Below, piece after piece: positions 56,585-64,000 of a stretch of DNA of 64,000 nucleotides. Position 1 is the first letter of the stretch. The number at the start of each line of letters is the position of its first letter. The position numbers were made by a program, and so were the translations under genes. The notes under the pieces are model-generated. The model did not search any database, had not been told where the DNA came from, and worked only from the letters and a program-made list of their open reading frames with translations. Source of the DNA: Sphingomonas kaistensis (lineage in GTDB: Bacteria; Pseudomonadota; Alphaproteobacteria; Sphingomonadales; Sphingomonadaceae); the NCBI RefSeq assembly GCF_036884275.1, contig NZ_CP145607.1, positions 1,785,001 to 1,849,000 on the forward strand, read 5' to 3'.

Positions 56585-57463
56585 ATGGCTGAAGATCAGG
56601 GCGGCCGCGTCGCCGTCGTCACCGGAGCGGGAAATGGCCTCGGCGCCGCCTTTGCGAAGGCACTAGGCGGCAGTCACCGGGTCGTCGTGAATAATCGGGT
56701 GCATGCCGATCGGCCGCACAGCGCGGTGGCGGTGGTCGAGCGAATCGAGGCGGCGGGCGGGAGTGCTATTGTCGAGGGCAGCGCGGTCGACCGGGAGGGT
56801 GCGCCGGAAGCGATCGTCGCGGCCGCGCTGGAGGCTTTCGGCAGGCTCGACACCTTGGTCCTCAACGCCGGCGTCAGCGGGCCGGCGACGAAGGTAGGCG
56901 AGGGCGACACCGGCCTTGCCGAAGTCATGCGGATCAATTTCTTCGCCAATGTCGCGCTGGTCGAGGCGGCTCTCCCGGCGCTTCGCGACAGCCCGGCCGG
57001 GCGAATCGTTTTCGTGTCCTCGACCGGAGGGCTGCACGGGGTGCGCGGGCGCGCGGCCTATTCGGCATCCAAGGGGGCCTTGAATGCTTGGGCGCTGAGC
57101 CTCGCCGACGAGCTTCGCCGCACTGCGATCCGTGTCAACGTGATCGCGCCTTATGCGGCGACCAACATGACGGCGCGGCCGGACCGTGTGCCTGACAAGC
57201 GGCTGTCACCGAAGGGTGCAGCCGACGCACTGGTTGCCTTGTGCAGTCCCAAGTGGAACCGGACCGGCGACATCTGGGTGGCGGGCGCCGGCCATGTCCG
57301 GCCTGCGCGCGCGCTCGAAGGTCCGGTCGCGCGGGTCGCGACGCTGCCCGAACAGGCCGACACTTTGGCCGGGTTCGAACGAGGCACGGGTTTTGCCGGC
57401 GGGGAGGCGGCGTTTGCCGATTTCTACGCGCGCGTGACGCAAATGGAGGAGCAAAAGGCATGA
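56585..57463 (+). CDS. SDR family oxidoreductase
   Basis: A 292-residue short-chain dehydrogenase. Cofactor loop TGAGNGLGAAFA, LNAGVSG, catalytic Ser in FVSSTGGLHG and YSASK. The C-terminal extension after about residue 235 (PEQADTLAGFERGTGF) is like that of the multifunctional-type SDRs in beta-oxidation of bulky acids. Overlaps the next SDR gene by 4 bp; site C lies just upstream. Confidence 0.88.
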   Translation: MAEDQGGRVAVVTGAGNGLGAAFAKALGGSHRVVVNNRVHADRPHSAVAVVERIEAAGGSAIVEGSAVDREGAPEAIVAAALEAFGRLDTLVLNAGVSGPATKVGEGDTGLAEVMRINFFANVALVEAALPALRDSPAGRIVFVSSTGGLHGVRGRAAYSASKGALNAWALSLADELRRTAIRVNVIAPYAATNMTARPDRVPDKRLSPKGAADALVALCSPKWNRTGDIWVAGAGHVRPARALEGPVARVATLPEQADTLAGFERGTGFAGGEAAFADFYARVTQMEEQKA

Positions 57464-58206
57464 AGATCGAAGGGTGCGTCGCGCTGGTGACAGGCGGCAA
57501 TCGCGGTATCGGCAGGGGATTCGTCCAGGAATTGCTCGAAGCCGGCGCAGCGAAGGTCTATGTCGCCGCGCGGCAGCTGGCCGATGCCGAGGAAGCGGCC
57601 AAGGCCGATCCGCGACTGGTGCCAATCCAGCTCGACGTCACCAAGCCGGAGGAGATCGCAAGCGCGGCGCAGACCGCGACCGACCTCACCTTGCTGATCA
57701 ACAATGCCGGCGCGTTCAACAACGTCACCCTGCTCAACGCCGAAGACGATCGCGCGATGCGGCAGGAGATCGAGACCAATTACCTCGGCCCCGTCGCGAT
57801 GATCCGCGCCTTTGCGCCCATCATGGAAAAGAACGGCGGCGGCGCGGTGGTGAATGTGCTGTCGGCGGGCGGGATCGTCGCGGTGCCCAACATGGGCGGC
57901 TACAGCCCGTCCAAGTTCGCGATGCGCGCGGCGAGCGACTGTCTGCGTGCCGAGCTCGCGCCGATGAACATTACCGTCCACGCGCTGATCGTCGGCTCGG
58001 TCGACACCCGCATGGCGAGCCACGTCACCTGGCAGGAGAAATCTTCGCCGCGCGCGATCGGCAAGGCCGGCCTCACCGCCGTCACGCACAATATCGACGA
58101 GCATGACACCGACCCTCATGCGGTGTCGGTCCGCGCGTTCCTGGCCCGCGATCCGCATACGCTCAAGACATCGATGGCCGCCTCGATCGGCCGCGGGAGG
58201 AAGTGA
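57460..58206 (+). CDS. SDR family oxidoreductase
   Basis: A 248-residue short-chain dehydrogenase with TGGNRGIGRGFVQEL, INNAGAFNN, Ser in VLSAGG and the active site YSPSK. The ATG at 57460 overlaps the upstream stop (ATGA); the longer open frame upstream is a shadow. Second gene of a three-gene operon SDR-SDR-SnoaL. Confidence 0.88.
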   Translation: MKIEGCVALVTGGNRGIGRGFVQELLEAGAAKVYVAARQLADAEEAAKADPRLVPIQLDVTKPEEIASAAQTATDLTLLINNAGAFNNVTLLNAEDDRAMRQEIETNYLGPVAMIRAFAPIMEKNGGGAVVNVLSAGGIVAVPNMGGYSPSKFAMRAASDCLRAELAPMNITVHALIVGSVDTRMASHVTWQEKSSPRAIGKAGLTAVTHNIDEHDTDPHAVSVRAFLARDPHTLKTSMAASIGRGRK

Positions 58207-58736
58207 TGGCGCATATCAACACCGTCGAGACCATGCTGGCGCGGCAGGACATTCACGACGTGATGATGCGCTATGCGCGCGGCATCGACCGCGGCGACGA
58301 GGAGCTGCTGCTGAGCTGCTATTGGGACGATGCGATCGAGGTGCACGGACCCGCGTATGAAGGTCCGGCCGTGCCCTATCTCAAAGGCGCGGCGCAGCGG
58401 ATGAAAGCCAATGGCACGACGATGCAGCATTTCGTCGGCAACGTGCACATCGACTTTGCCGGCGACGACACCGCCTGGGTCGAAAGCTACATCCTGACCT
58501 TTGCCCGCTTTCCCAAGGATGGCGAACCGTGCGACACGCTGACCGGCGCGCGCAGCTTCGACAAGTTCGAGCGGCGGAACGGCGAATGGCGGATCGCGCA
58601 CCGCCGCGCGATCTTCGACTGGAACCGCGACCAGCCCTCGTCCGAAGGCTGGTGCATGGGGCTGTTCGATACGGCGCACAAAAACATGACCATGGGGGCC
58701 AAGGCGCCCGATGATCTCAGCTACACGCGCGACTGA
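58206..58736 (+). CDS. SnoaL-like NTF2-fold protein (PF13577 type)
   Basis: A 176-residue cytoplasmic protein: LARQDIHDVMMRYARGIDRGDEELLLSCYWDDAIEVHG is the standard N-terminus of the SnoaL_4 family that includes dehydratases and ring-hydroxylating-like beta subunits; WRIAHRRAIFDWN closes the fold. The function in this pathway may be isomerase or dehydratase. The ATG is preceded by GGGAGGAAGTG. It ends the operon before a strong terminator. Confidence 0.85.
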   Translation: MAHINTVETMLARQDIHDVMMRYARGIDRGDEELLLSCYWDDAIEVHGPAYEGPAVPYLKGAAQRMKANGTTMQHFVGNVHIDFAGDDTAWVESYILTFARFPKDGEPCDTLTGARSFDKFERRNGEWRIAHRRAIFDWNRDQPSSEGWCMGLFDTAHKNMTMGAKAPDDLSYTRD

Positions 58737-58760
58737 CGCGCCCGCTCCTGCGGCCAAAAG

Positions 58761-58796
58761 AAAAGGGCTCCGGTCGGTGTGACCGGAGCCCTTTTT
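58761..58796. terminator. Bidirectional rho-independent terminator
   Basis: GGGCTCCGGTC, a 5-nt loop, and GACCGGAGCCC form an 11-bp GC-rich stem followed by TTTTT on the plus strand and by TTTTC on the minus strand. It lies between the convergent SnoaL-like and TonB receptor genes and can stop both. Confidence 0.93.
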
Positions 58797-58814
58797 GCCT
58801 GAGTTGACGAAGGC

Positions 58815-61184
58815 TCAGAATTTGACGGCGATCTCCGCTCCGTAGGTGCGCGGAGCACCCAGGCGCGAAGCTTCGTCGCCGAAGAAGGCAATGGCGTTCA
58901 CGCGGTAGAGCTTGTCCGTCAGATTGCGGCCCCAGACCGAGAAGGTGAGGTCGGGATTGGGGCTGACCGATACGCGCGCGTCGAGCAGGCCGTAGCCGGG
59001 CTCGTTGGCGCTGCCTTCGGGGTTCCAGCTCAATTTGCCCTGGCGGTTGTAATTGATGTTGGCCGTGAAGCCGTTCTGCCAAGTGCCGAGGTCGGTCGTG
59101 TAATTGGCGCCGACGTTGAACTGGTAACGCGGGGTACGCTGCAGGAACTTGCCGTCGTTCACGTTGCCGACCGAGTCGGTAAACTTGATGTATTTGGTGT
59201 CGAGCAAGGTCAGGCCGCCGTTGAGGCTCAGCCCACGGAACAGGGCAACGGTGGCTTCCGCTTCGATCCCCTTGATCTTCGCGTCAGCGGCATTGTCGGT
59301 GATGTTGCACAGGCAGACCTGCGAGGTCTGGGTGACCTGCAGATTCTTGTAGCGCATCGAGAAGGCGGCGATGTTCAGCCGCGCGCGGCGATTGAACAGG
59401 TCGAGCTTGGCGCCGACTTCGTAGCTTTCGACCTTTTCGGGATCGTAGCTGGTGCGCGCCGCGACATCGTTGGCGGGATCGTCCTCGAAGCCGCCGCCTT
59501 TGTAGCCGGTCGAGAAGGTTGCGTAGAGCAGGACGTTGCGGTTTGCCTTGAATTCGACCGTGGCTTGCGGGGTCAGCTGGCTCCACGTGTCCGAATAGTC
59601 GGTCGTGTAACCGCCGCCCTCGCGATAGGTGGACGACAAAGGCGAAGCGGGAATGATGTCGTTCGGGTTGAACTTGTCACCCGTTTCGACCGCCAGGCCC
59701 GTGACCCGGCCGCTCTTCTTGTCGTGCGAATAGCGAAGCCCGCCGACGACGCGGAGCTGCGGGCTGAAGCGATAGCCGAGCTGGCCGAACACCGCATAGG
59801 ATTCGTTGCGGCCGCGGTTGTCCCACGCGGATTCGCCGTTGAGCGTCGGGAGCGGTGGGGTCAGGATTTCGAAGCTGATGGTATCGTTCTTACGGATCCG
59901 GTCGCGTTGAGCGTAGACGCCGGCGATCCAGTCGAAGCCTCGATCGGTGACCTTGGGCGAGACCAGGCGGATTTCCTGGCTCAACTGCTTGATCCGCTCC
60001 AGCTCCCGAACCGGGGAACGGAACAGCAGGGGAATGGAAATGCCGTAGGCATTGCTCGGTCCGATGCCGGTCTGGTCGTAGCGGTTGAAGCCGTTGCCCT
60101 GGCGATAGCCGGTGATCGAGGTCAGCGTGGCAAAGCCCTCGAACTCCTGTTGCAGGTTGAGCGTCAGGCCCCACGCCTTGCGGCTCAAGGCTTGCGGGCT
60201 GGGATAGGCATCGCCTTTGTAGGTGTTCCAGTCGGGCAGGCTTTCGCGGACCGACAGGCCGCCGCGAATGGCGGCGACGCGGGCGCGGGCCGTGCTCCAC
60301 GGGCCGGCGCCCGGGGCGGGACCGTCGACCACCACCGAGTGGAAGCCATTTGCCTTGTCGCGGGTGTAGTCGGCGATCAGGCGCGCCGCGAAGGTGCTGC
60401 CGGCGGGGCGATATTCGACCTGGCCGCGCATCTGAATGCTGTCGACATTGTCGAGATCGACGTCGTGCGCGATGTCCTGATTGAAGCCGTCGCGCTGGCG
60501 CACCTGAAAGGCGAAACGGCCGTTGAGGCCCTCGCTGAGTGGGCCGGTCAGGTGGCCCTTGACCAGCTTCTCATTGTAGTTGCCGTAGCCGGCGGTCATG
60601 CTTCCGCCGAAGACCGACTTGGGCGCCGCGCTGTAGATGCTGACCGCGCCGCCGACCACGTTGCGGCCGAGCAGCACGCCCTGCGGCCCACGGATCACCT
60701 CGACACGATCGATGTCGTAAAGGTCGAAATTGAAGAGGCCCGAGCGACCGACATAGACGTCGTCGACGAAGATTCCGATCGACTGGTCGGCGGTCGGCGA
60801 ATCGAGGCGCGTGTTGGTGATCCCGCGGACGTTGAACTCCTGGTCGAGCGGCGACAGCGCGGTGAACGACAGGGATGTCGCCTGGCCGGCCAGATCCTCG
60901 AAGCTCAGCACCCGGCTTTCTTCAAGGTCGGCACCGCCAAAGGCGCTGATCGCGGCCGACGTGTCCTGAAGCCGCGTGCTGCGACGCTGGGCAGTGACGA
61001 TGATGTCGGAAACCTGCGGCCCGGTCGGTTCTTCCGCGGCCACCGGCGCTGGTGGTGCGGCGGTTTGCGTTTCTTCGACCGGATCGCCCGCAGGCTGTGC
61101 GGCAGTGCCGGCGGTTTGTGCCGCGGCAGGTTGGCTGAGCGCGACGGCCAATGCCATCAGCGAGGTTGCATAAACGGTTCGCAT
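58815..61184 (-). CDS. TonB-dependent receptor of the catabolic cluster
   Basis: A 789-residue outer-membrane receptor: signal peptide ending at PAAAQ, TonB box VSDIIVTAQRRSTRLQDT (typical of the sphingomonad catabolic receptors), plug with SIGIFVDDVYVGRSG and DRVEVIRGPQGVLLGRN, and a barrel with the final strand TYGAEIAVKF ending in Phe. It is smaller than the sugar receptor at 23843 and is of the type tied to hydrophobic or aromatic substrates. Motif site D lies 64 bp upstream of its ATG. Confidence 0.93.
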   Translation of the reverse strand: MRTVYATSLMALAVALSQPAAAQTAGTAAQPAGDPVEETQTAAPPAPVAAEEPTGPQVSDIIVTAQRRSTRLQDTSAAISAFGGADLEESRVLSFEDLAGQATSLSFTALSPLDQEFNVRGITNTRLDSPTADQSIGIFVDDVYVGRSGLFNFDLYDIDRVEVIRGPQGVLLGRNVVGGAVSIYSAAPKSVFGGSMTAGYGNYNEKLVKGHLTGPLSEGLNGRFAFQVRQRDGFNQDIAHDVDLDNVDSIQMRGQVEYRPAGSTFAARLIADYTRDKANGFHSVVVDGPAPGAGPWSTARARVAAIRGGLSVRESLPDWNTYKGDAYPSPQALSRKAWGLTLNLQQEFEGFATLTSITGYRQGNGFNRYDQTGIGPSNAYGISIPLLFRSPVRELERIKQLSQEIRLVSPKVTDRGFDWIAGVYAQRDRIRKNDTISFEILTPPLPTLNGESAWDNRGRNESYAVFGQLGYRFSPQLRVVGGLRYSHDKKSGRVTGLAVETGDKFNPNDIIPASPLSSTYREGGGYTTDYSDTWSQLTPQATVEFKANRNVLLYATFSTGYKGGGFEDDPANDVAARTSYDPEKVESYEVGAKLDLFNRRARLNIAAFSMRYKNLQVTQTSQVCLCNITDNAADAKIKGIEAEATVALFRGLSLNGGLTLLDTKYIKFTDSVGNVNDGKFLQRTPRYQFNVGANYTTDLGTWQNGFTANINYNRQGKLSWNPEGSANEPGYGLLDARVSVSPNPDLTFSVWGRNLTDKLYRVNAIAFFGDEASRLGAPRTYGAEIAVKF

Positions 61185-61248
61185 GGTCTCCCCTCCAGTA
61201 TCGCGCCAGGTGCAACAGCAGACTGTTCGACGCTGTCAGCATCGTCCA

Positions 61249-61268
61249 GTCAGTTCGATAATGCAAGA
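61249..61268 (-). promoter_or_regulatory. Shared 20-bp motif, site D (TonB receptor)
   Basis: On the minus strand TCTTGCATTATCGAACTGAC, 64 bp before the TonB receptor ATG. It matches site C in 16 of 20 positions and site E in 15 of 20. Confidence 0.6.
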
Positions 61269-61285
61269 GCGTTCGGATTGGGTCG

Positions 61286-61753
61286 TCAGGGCCGATCGGC
61301 GGCGGTCAGGCGAATTCGCTTGAGCGTCCCCGAAAACGCGAAGATCGGCTCAGCCCCGCTGTGCAAGATCCCGCGCACGAAGATCAGGTGTCGGGTGCTG
61401 CGAAGGACTTCGCCGGTGCATTCGATCAGCGCCCCCGCCCCGACCGACGCGATGAATTCGCTATTGAAGGTCGCGGTCACGGCCGGCCCGCCGGAGAGGG
61501 CATCGAGCGCGAGTGCGAATAGGCAATAGTCGGCAAAGGTCATCAGCGCGCCGCCGTGGACGAAATGGCCGCCGTTCAAATGCTTGTACTCGACCCGCAT
61601 CGCGCAGCGGATGGAGCCATCGTTCTCGCGGCGGTAGAAGAACGGACCGGCATGTTCTTCGAACGGATCGGCGGTGAACTGCGTCCAGCCCGCCCATTCC
61701 CCGTCGCTGACAAAGCGGCTGGGCCACGGCGCGGGTTCCGGCAAATCATCCAT
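61286..61753 (-). CDS. PaaI-type hotdog thioesterase
   Basis: A 155-residue hotdog-fold acyl-CoA thioesterase. The active-site segment HLNGGHFVHGGALMTFADYCLFALA has the Asn/His-Gly-Gly/Asp pattern of the PaaI family. It may free CoA from stalled intermediates of the nearby pathway. ATG at 61751-61753 begins the fold (MDDLPEPAPWPSRF); the frame runs 57 bp further upstream. It is upstream of the TonB receptor gene on the same strand, 101 bp apart with motif site D between them. Confidence 0.87.
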   Translation of the reverse strand: MDDLPEPAPWPSRFVSDGEWAGWTQFTADPFEEHAGPFFYRRENDGSIRCAMRVEYKHLNGGHFVHGGALMTFADYCLFALALDALSGGPAVTATFNSEFIASVGAGALIECTGEVLRSTRHLIFVRGILHSGAEPIFAFSGTLKRIRLTAADRP

Positions 61754-61860
61754 AATCGAACCCCATGCTGTGGCGAAGCGTGAGCGATGACGTGCCAAAG
61801 CGCCGAGCATAAGACCAGCTTCTTGCCGAGCGACAAGGGAAACAAGGATGCACTGGAAAA

Positions 61861-61937
<77 letters not shown>

Positions 61938-61950
61938 GTGCGGAGCGGCC

Positions 61951-62937
61951 CTAGCGGGACGGGGCGACGCCTTCAAGCCATCTCAACAGCGGGGCGTGGA
62001 GGGAGGTGGCGGCATCGCGGCCGACGATCATGCCGACATGGCCCGAAGGCGAGGACAGCCGCTCGCCGGTGGGAGCAGTCGCCGCGGGAACGATCCGATC
62101 GCCGGTGGCGGTGACATGGAGCATCGGGCAGGCGGGCAGGGGGGCGATCATGCCCGCGTTGCCGAACAGGTCTTCCACCAGTTGGCGCGCTGCCGGCAGG
62201 GGAAGGGGCTCGCCGCTATTGGCCCAATCTTCCAGAGCGACGAAACGCTGCGCCTGGCTCGACCCGAGGTCGGCGGTGGCGAAGTGGGCGAATTTGGCAA
62301 CGATCCGCGCCGGGTCGATCTGCCAGAAGGCGGCCTGAAGCACTTCCATCGGCAGAAAGCCGAGGCGGCCCGCCGCCGTCTCGCTTGCCCGCCAAAGGGC
62401 CAGCAGCGCTTTCCTGGCGCTTCCTTCGTAGGCGCCGAAATCATAAGGCGAGGCAAGGGTCGCGACCACCCGCACGGCCGAGGTTCGCGCTGCCGCCGCA
62501 AGTGCGAGCGTACCGCCCAGACAATAGCCCGCCAGAATCGCGGGACCGGCGGCTTCGACCAACGGTACGAGCCGCTCATCGACATGGCCGTCGAGGCTGA
62601 GCTCCTGGCGCGCCGCGGCCAGTCCCCAATCGAGCAGCAGGACCCGGTGCCGCGCCGCGAGCGCATCGGCGAGCGAGCAATCGGGGTCGAGATCAAGGAT
62701 GGTCGGCGGATTGATCAGCGAAGGGACCAGGATCACCGTCGGCCCGGACCCTCCGCAATCGCGCAGGGTGACGCCGGCCACTTCCTGCACGACCGGTCGC
62801 TCGCGCCGTGATGGCGGGGGCGGCGCGAACTGGTAGCGGCGCAGTCCGTCGAGCGCCGCGCGGCCCAATGCCGGGTCATCGATGGCCGCGTCGCGCAGCA
62901 ATTCGAGGAATAACGGCAAAGGCCGTGGCCCGCGCAT
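61951..62937 (-). CDS. PhaC-like alpha/beta hydrolase
   Basis: About 328 residues of polyhydroxyalkanoate-synthase-like alpha/beta hydrolase. Key parts: [23 protein letters not shown], the nucleophile elbow [11 protein letters not shown] with Cys in place of Ser, Asp in [10 protein letters not shown] and His in SGHVGMIVG. It is short like class III PhaC but no PhaE is seen. It may polymerise or handle hydroxyacyl-CoA. Start uncertain: ATG 62935-62937 leaves 61 bp for the divergent phaR promoter; an ATG at 62998-63000 would overlap the phaR start codon. Confidence 0.8.
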   Translation of the reverse strand: MRGPRPLPLFLELLRDAAIDDPALGRAALDGLRRYQFAPPPPSRRERPVVQEVAGVTLRDCGGSGPTVILVPSLINPPTILDLDPDCSLADALAARHRVLLLDWGLAAARQELSLDGHVDERLVPLVEAAGPAILAGYCLGGTLALAAAARTSAVRVVATLASPYDFGAYEGSARKALLALWRASETAAGRLGFLPMEVLQAAFWQIDPARIVAKFAHFATADLGSSQAQRFVALEDWANSGEPLPLPAARQLVEDLFGNAGMIAPLPACPMLHVTATGDRIVPAATAPTGERLSSPSGHVGMIVGRDAATSLHAPLLRWLEGVAPSR

Positions 62938-62998
62938 TTGTTGCGGCGCAGTATGCGGCGGTGCTAGGTCGTGGGCCACGTCGCCGCAAGGACTGCCC

Positions 62999-63535
62999 AT
63001 GAATGCTTCGCCCCACAAGGTCACGATCAAGAAATACGCCAACCGGCGACTCTACGACACCGAAAGCTCGACCTATGTCACGCTGGATCGCCTGGCGCAG
63101 ATGATCCGCGAGGGGCGCGATTTTGTCGTGGTCGATGCCAAGACCGGGGAGGACATTACCCATCAGGCGCTGACCCAGATCATCGTCGAGGAAGAAGCCC
63201 GCGGCGGGGCGACCATGCTTCCGGCGAGCTTCCTGCGCCAGCTGATCGCGCTGTACGGCAACTCGATGCAGACGATGGTGCCGGGATATCTCGACGCCGC
63301 GATGCAGAGCTTTTCCAAGAACCAGGCCGCCTTCAAGGACGCATTCGGAACCAACCTGTTTGCCGACATGGCGAAGCGGCAGATGGCCTTGTTCGAGAAA
63401 GGCGCGAAGGCGTTCACCGGTGCAGCGGCGGCGCCCGCGCGGGCGGCGGAGCCGGCTCAGCCCAAGGACGACGTCGCGGCGCTCAAGGCCGAGCTCGACG
63501 CGCTTCGGGCCAAGGTCGACAAGCTGGGGAGCTGA
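62999..63535 (+). CDS. phaR: Polyhydroxyalkanoate synthesis repressor PhaR
   Basis: A 178-residue regulator that binds both DNA and polyhydroxyalkanoate granules and represses phasin and its own gene when no polymer is made. The N-terminal DNA-binding domain VTIKKYANRRLYDTESSTYV is highly characteristic, followed by the PHB accumulation domain and an acidic/coiled tail (KAELDALRAKVDKLG). It is divergent from the PhaC-like gene. A long upstream extension of the frame is a shadow. Confidence 0.95.
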   Translation: MNASPHKVTIKKYANRRLYDTESSTYVTLDRLAQMIREGRDFVVVDAKTGEDITHQALTQIIVEEEARGGATMLPASFLRQLIALYGNSMQTMVPGYLDAAMQSFSKNQAAFKDAFGTNLFADMAKRQMALFEKGAKAFTGAAAAPARAAEPAQPKDDVAALKAELDALRAKVDKLGS

Positions 63536-63540
63536 ACCGG

Positions 63541-63969
63541 GTGAGCCTTTTTGCATTGACGCTTGCCGCGCTGCAGACCGCCGCCGCGCCCGCGCTTCAA
63601 CCGCCGCCGGCCGACTGGCGGACCCGCGCGACCACCGCCGGGGTATGGAGCTGGCGCAACGCTTCCGACGCCAGCGAAGCGATGTTTTCCGATTCGCGCG
63701 GGGTGCAGCTGGTGATCCGATGCACCCGCGCGACTCGGCGAATCACCTTTTCACGCACCGGTGCGGCGCCCACGCAACGGATTCGCATCGCGACGACCAG
63801 CAGCGAGCGTCAGCTTCCGCCCGGCAACATGCTGCTGGCAAGCGATCCCTTGCTCGACGCAATCGCCTTCAGCCGCGGGCGGTTGTGGGTGGATGCGACC
63901 GGCGTCATGCCGCTGGTCCTGCGTTCGGCCCCGGAGCCGGCACGAGCGGTCGAGGATTGCCGAAGCTGA
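63541..63969 (+). CDS. Small exported protein of unknown function
   Basis: A 142-residue product starting at GTG 63541, 5 bp after the phaR stop. The first 18 residues (LFALTLAALQTAAAPA) look like a signal peptide, then a compact domain with WSWRNASDASEAMFSD and a pair of cysteines (IRCTRATRR, VEDCRS). I do not recognise a named family with certainty; similar small proteins follow phaR in other sphingomonads. It ends 31 bp before the window edge. Confidence 0.65.
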   Translation: MSLFALTLAALQTAAAPALQPPPADWRTRATTAGVWSWRNASDASEAMFSDSRGVQLVIRCTRATRRITFSRTGAAPTQRIRIATTSSERQLPPGNMLLASDPLLDAIAFSRGRLWVDATGVMPLVLRSAPEPARAVEDCRS

Positions 63970-64000
63970 CGATCATTTCAAGGCTTGAACGATCCATACT

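Noticed and set aside
59565..61529. A 654-residue open frame opposite the TonB receptor
   Set aside because: Composition and lack of motifs mark it as an antisense shadow of the receptor gene.

Overview
The window looks like a chromosomal piece of a Sphingomonas-type alphaproteobacterium (Sphingomonadaceae). It has uniformly high GC, the order priA ... atpH-atpA, two TonB-dependent receptors, a PaaABC-E epoxidase, a fused branched-chain E1, phaR beside a PhaC-like gene, and an EcfG-type general stress promoter. Genus or species cannot be read with certainty. I see no phage, insertion sequence, integrase or CRISPR array, and no gap between genes exceeds about 210 bp.

Layout. 1-9912: atpA (cut by the window edge), atpH, a GNAT acetyltransferase, an Ada-type alkylation repair protein, a sulfotransferase, an iron-sulfur photolyase, a CAP-domain secreted protein, a secreted metallopeptidase gene broken by an in-frame TAG, and priA. 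9975-17670: paaA-paaB-paaC-paaE (no paaD), an aromatic aminotransferase, and fused E1 and E2 of a branched-chain 2-oxoacid dehydrogenase; the E2 linker carries an in-frame palindromic repeat. 17670-21687: a stress cluster (SRPBCC protein, zinc alcohol dehydrogenase, SDR, AI-2E-family membrane protein) behind a consensus-like EcfG promoter. 21720: an isolated lasso-peptide-B2-like protease.

22164-34284 reads as a beta-glucan (probably laminarin-type) utilisation locus: flavin halogenase-family protein, TonB receptor, GH16 lipoprotein, LacI regulator, MFS, GH3 lipoprotein and an FHS-type sugar transporter. Perfect LacI-like palindromes lie between the divergent halogenase and receptor genes and in front of GH3.

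34496-42301 holds an N-formylglutamate amidohydrolase-like gene divergent from three transglutaminase-like proteins, an M3 oligopeptidase, a circularly permuted ATP-grasp protein and an alpha-E protein. This gene set is thought to make or modify small peptides; its product is unknown.

42421-61753 is a large catabolic region: two thiolases, a feruloyl-CoA-synthetase-like ligase, a second acyl-CoA synthetase, a nitronate monooxygenase, a DapB-like dehydrogenase, a DUF1295 protein, a carotenoid oxygenase, four NTF2-fold proteins, two SDRs, an MFS transporter, a TonB receptor and a thioesterase. I find one 20-bp motif in front of six of its transcription units, and a duplicated HxlR regulator with two zinc ribbons lies in the middle. 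I infer one regulon for uptake and CoA-dependent breakdown of an apocarotenoid, terpenoid or aryl compound. 61861-63969 closes with tRNA-Arg(CCG), a PhaC-like hydrolase, phaR and a small secreted protein.
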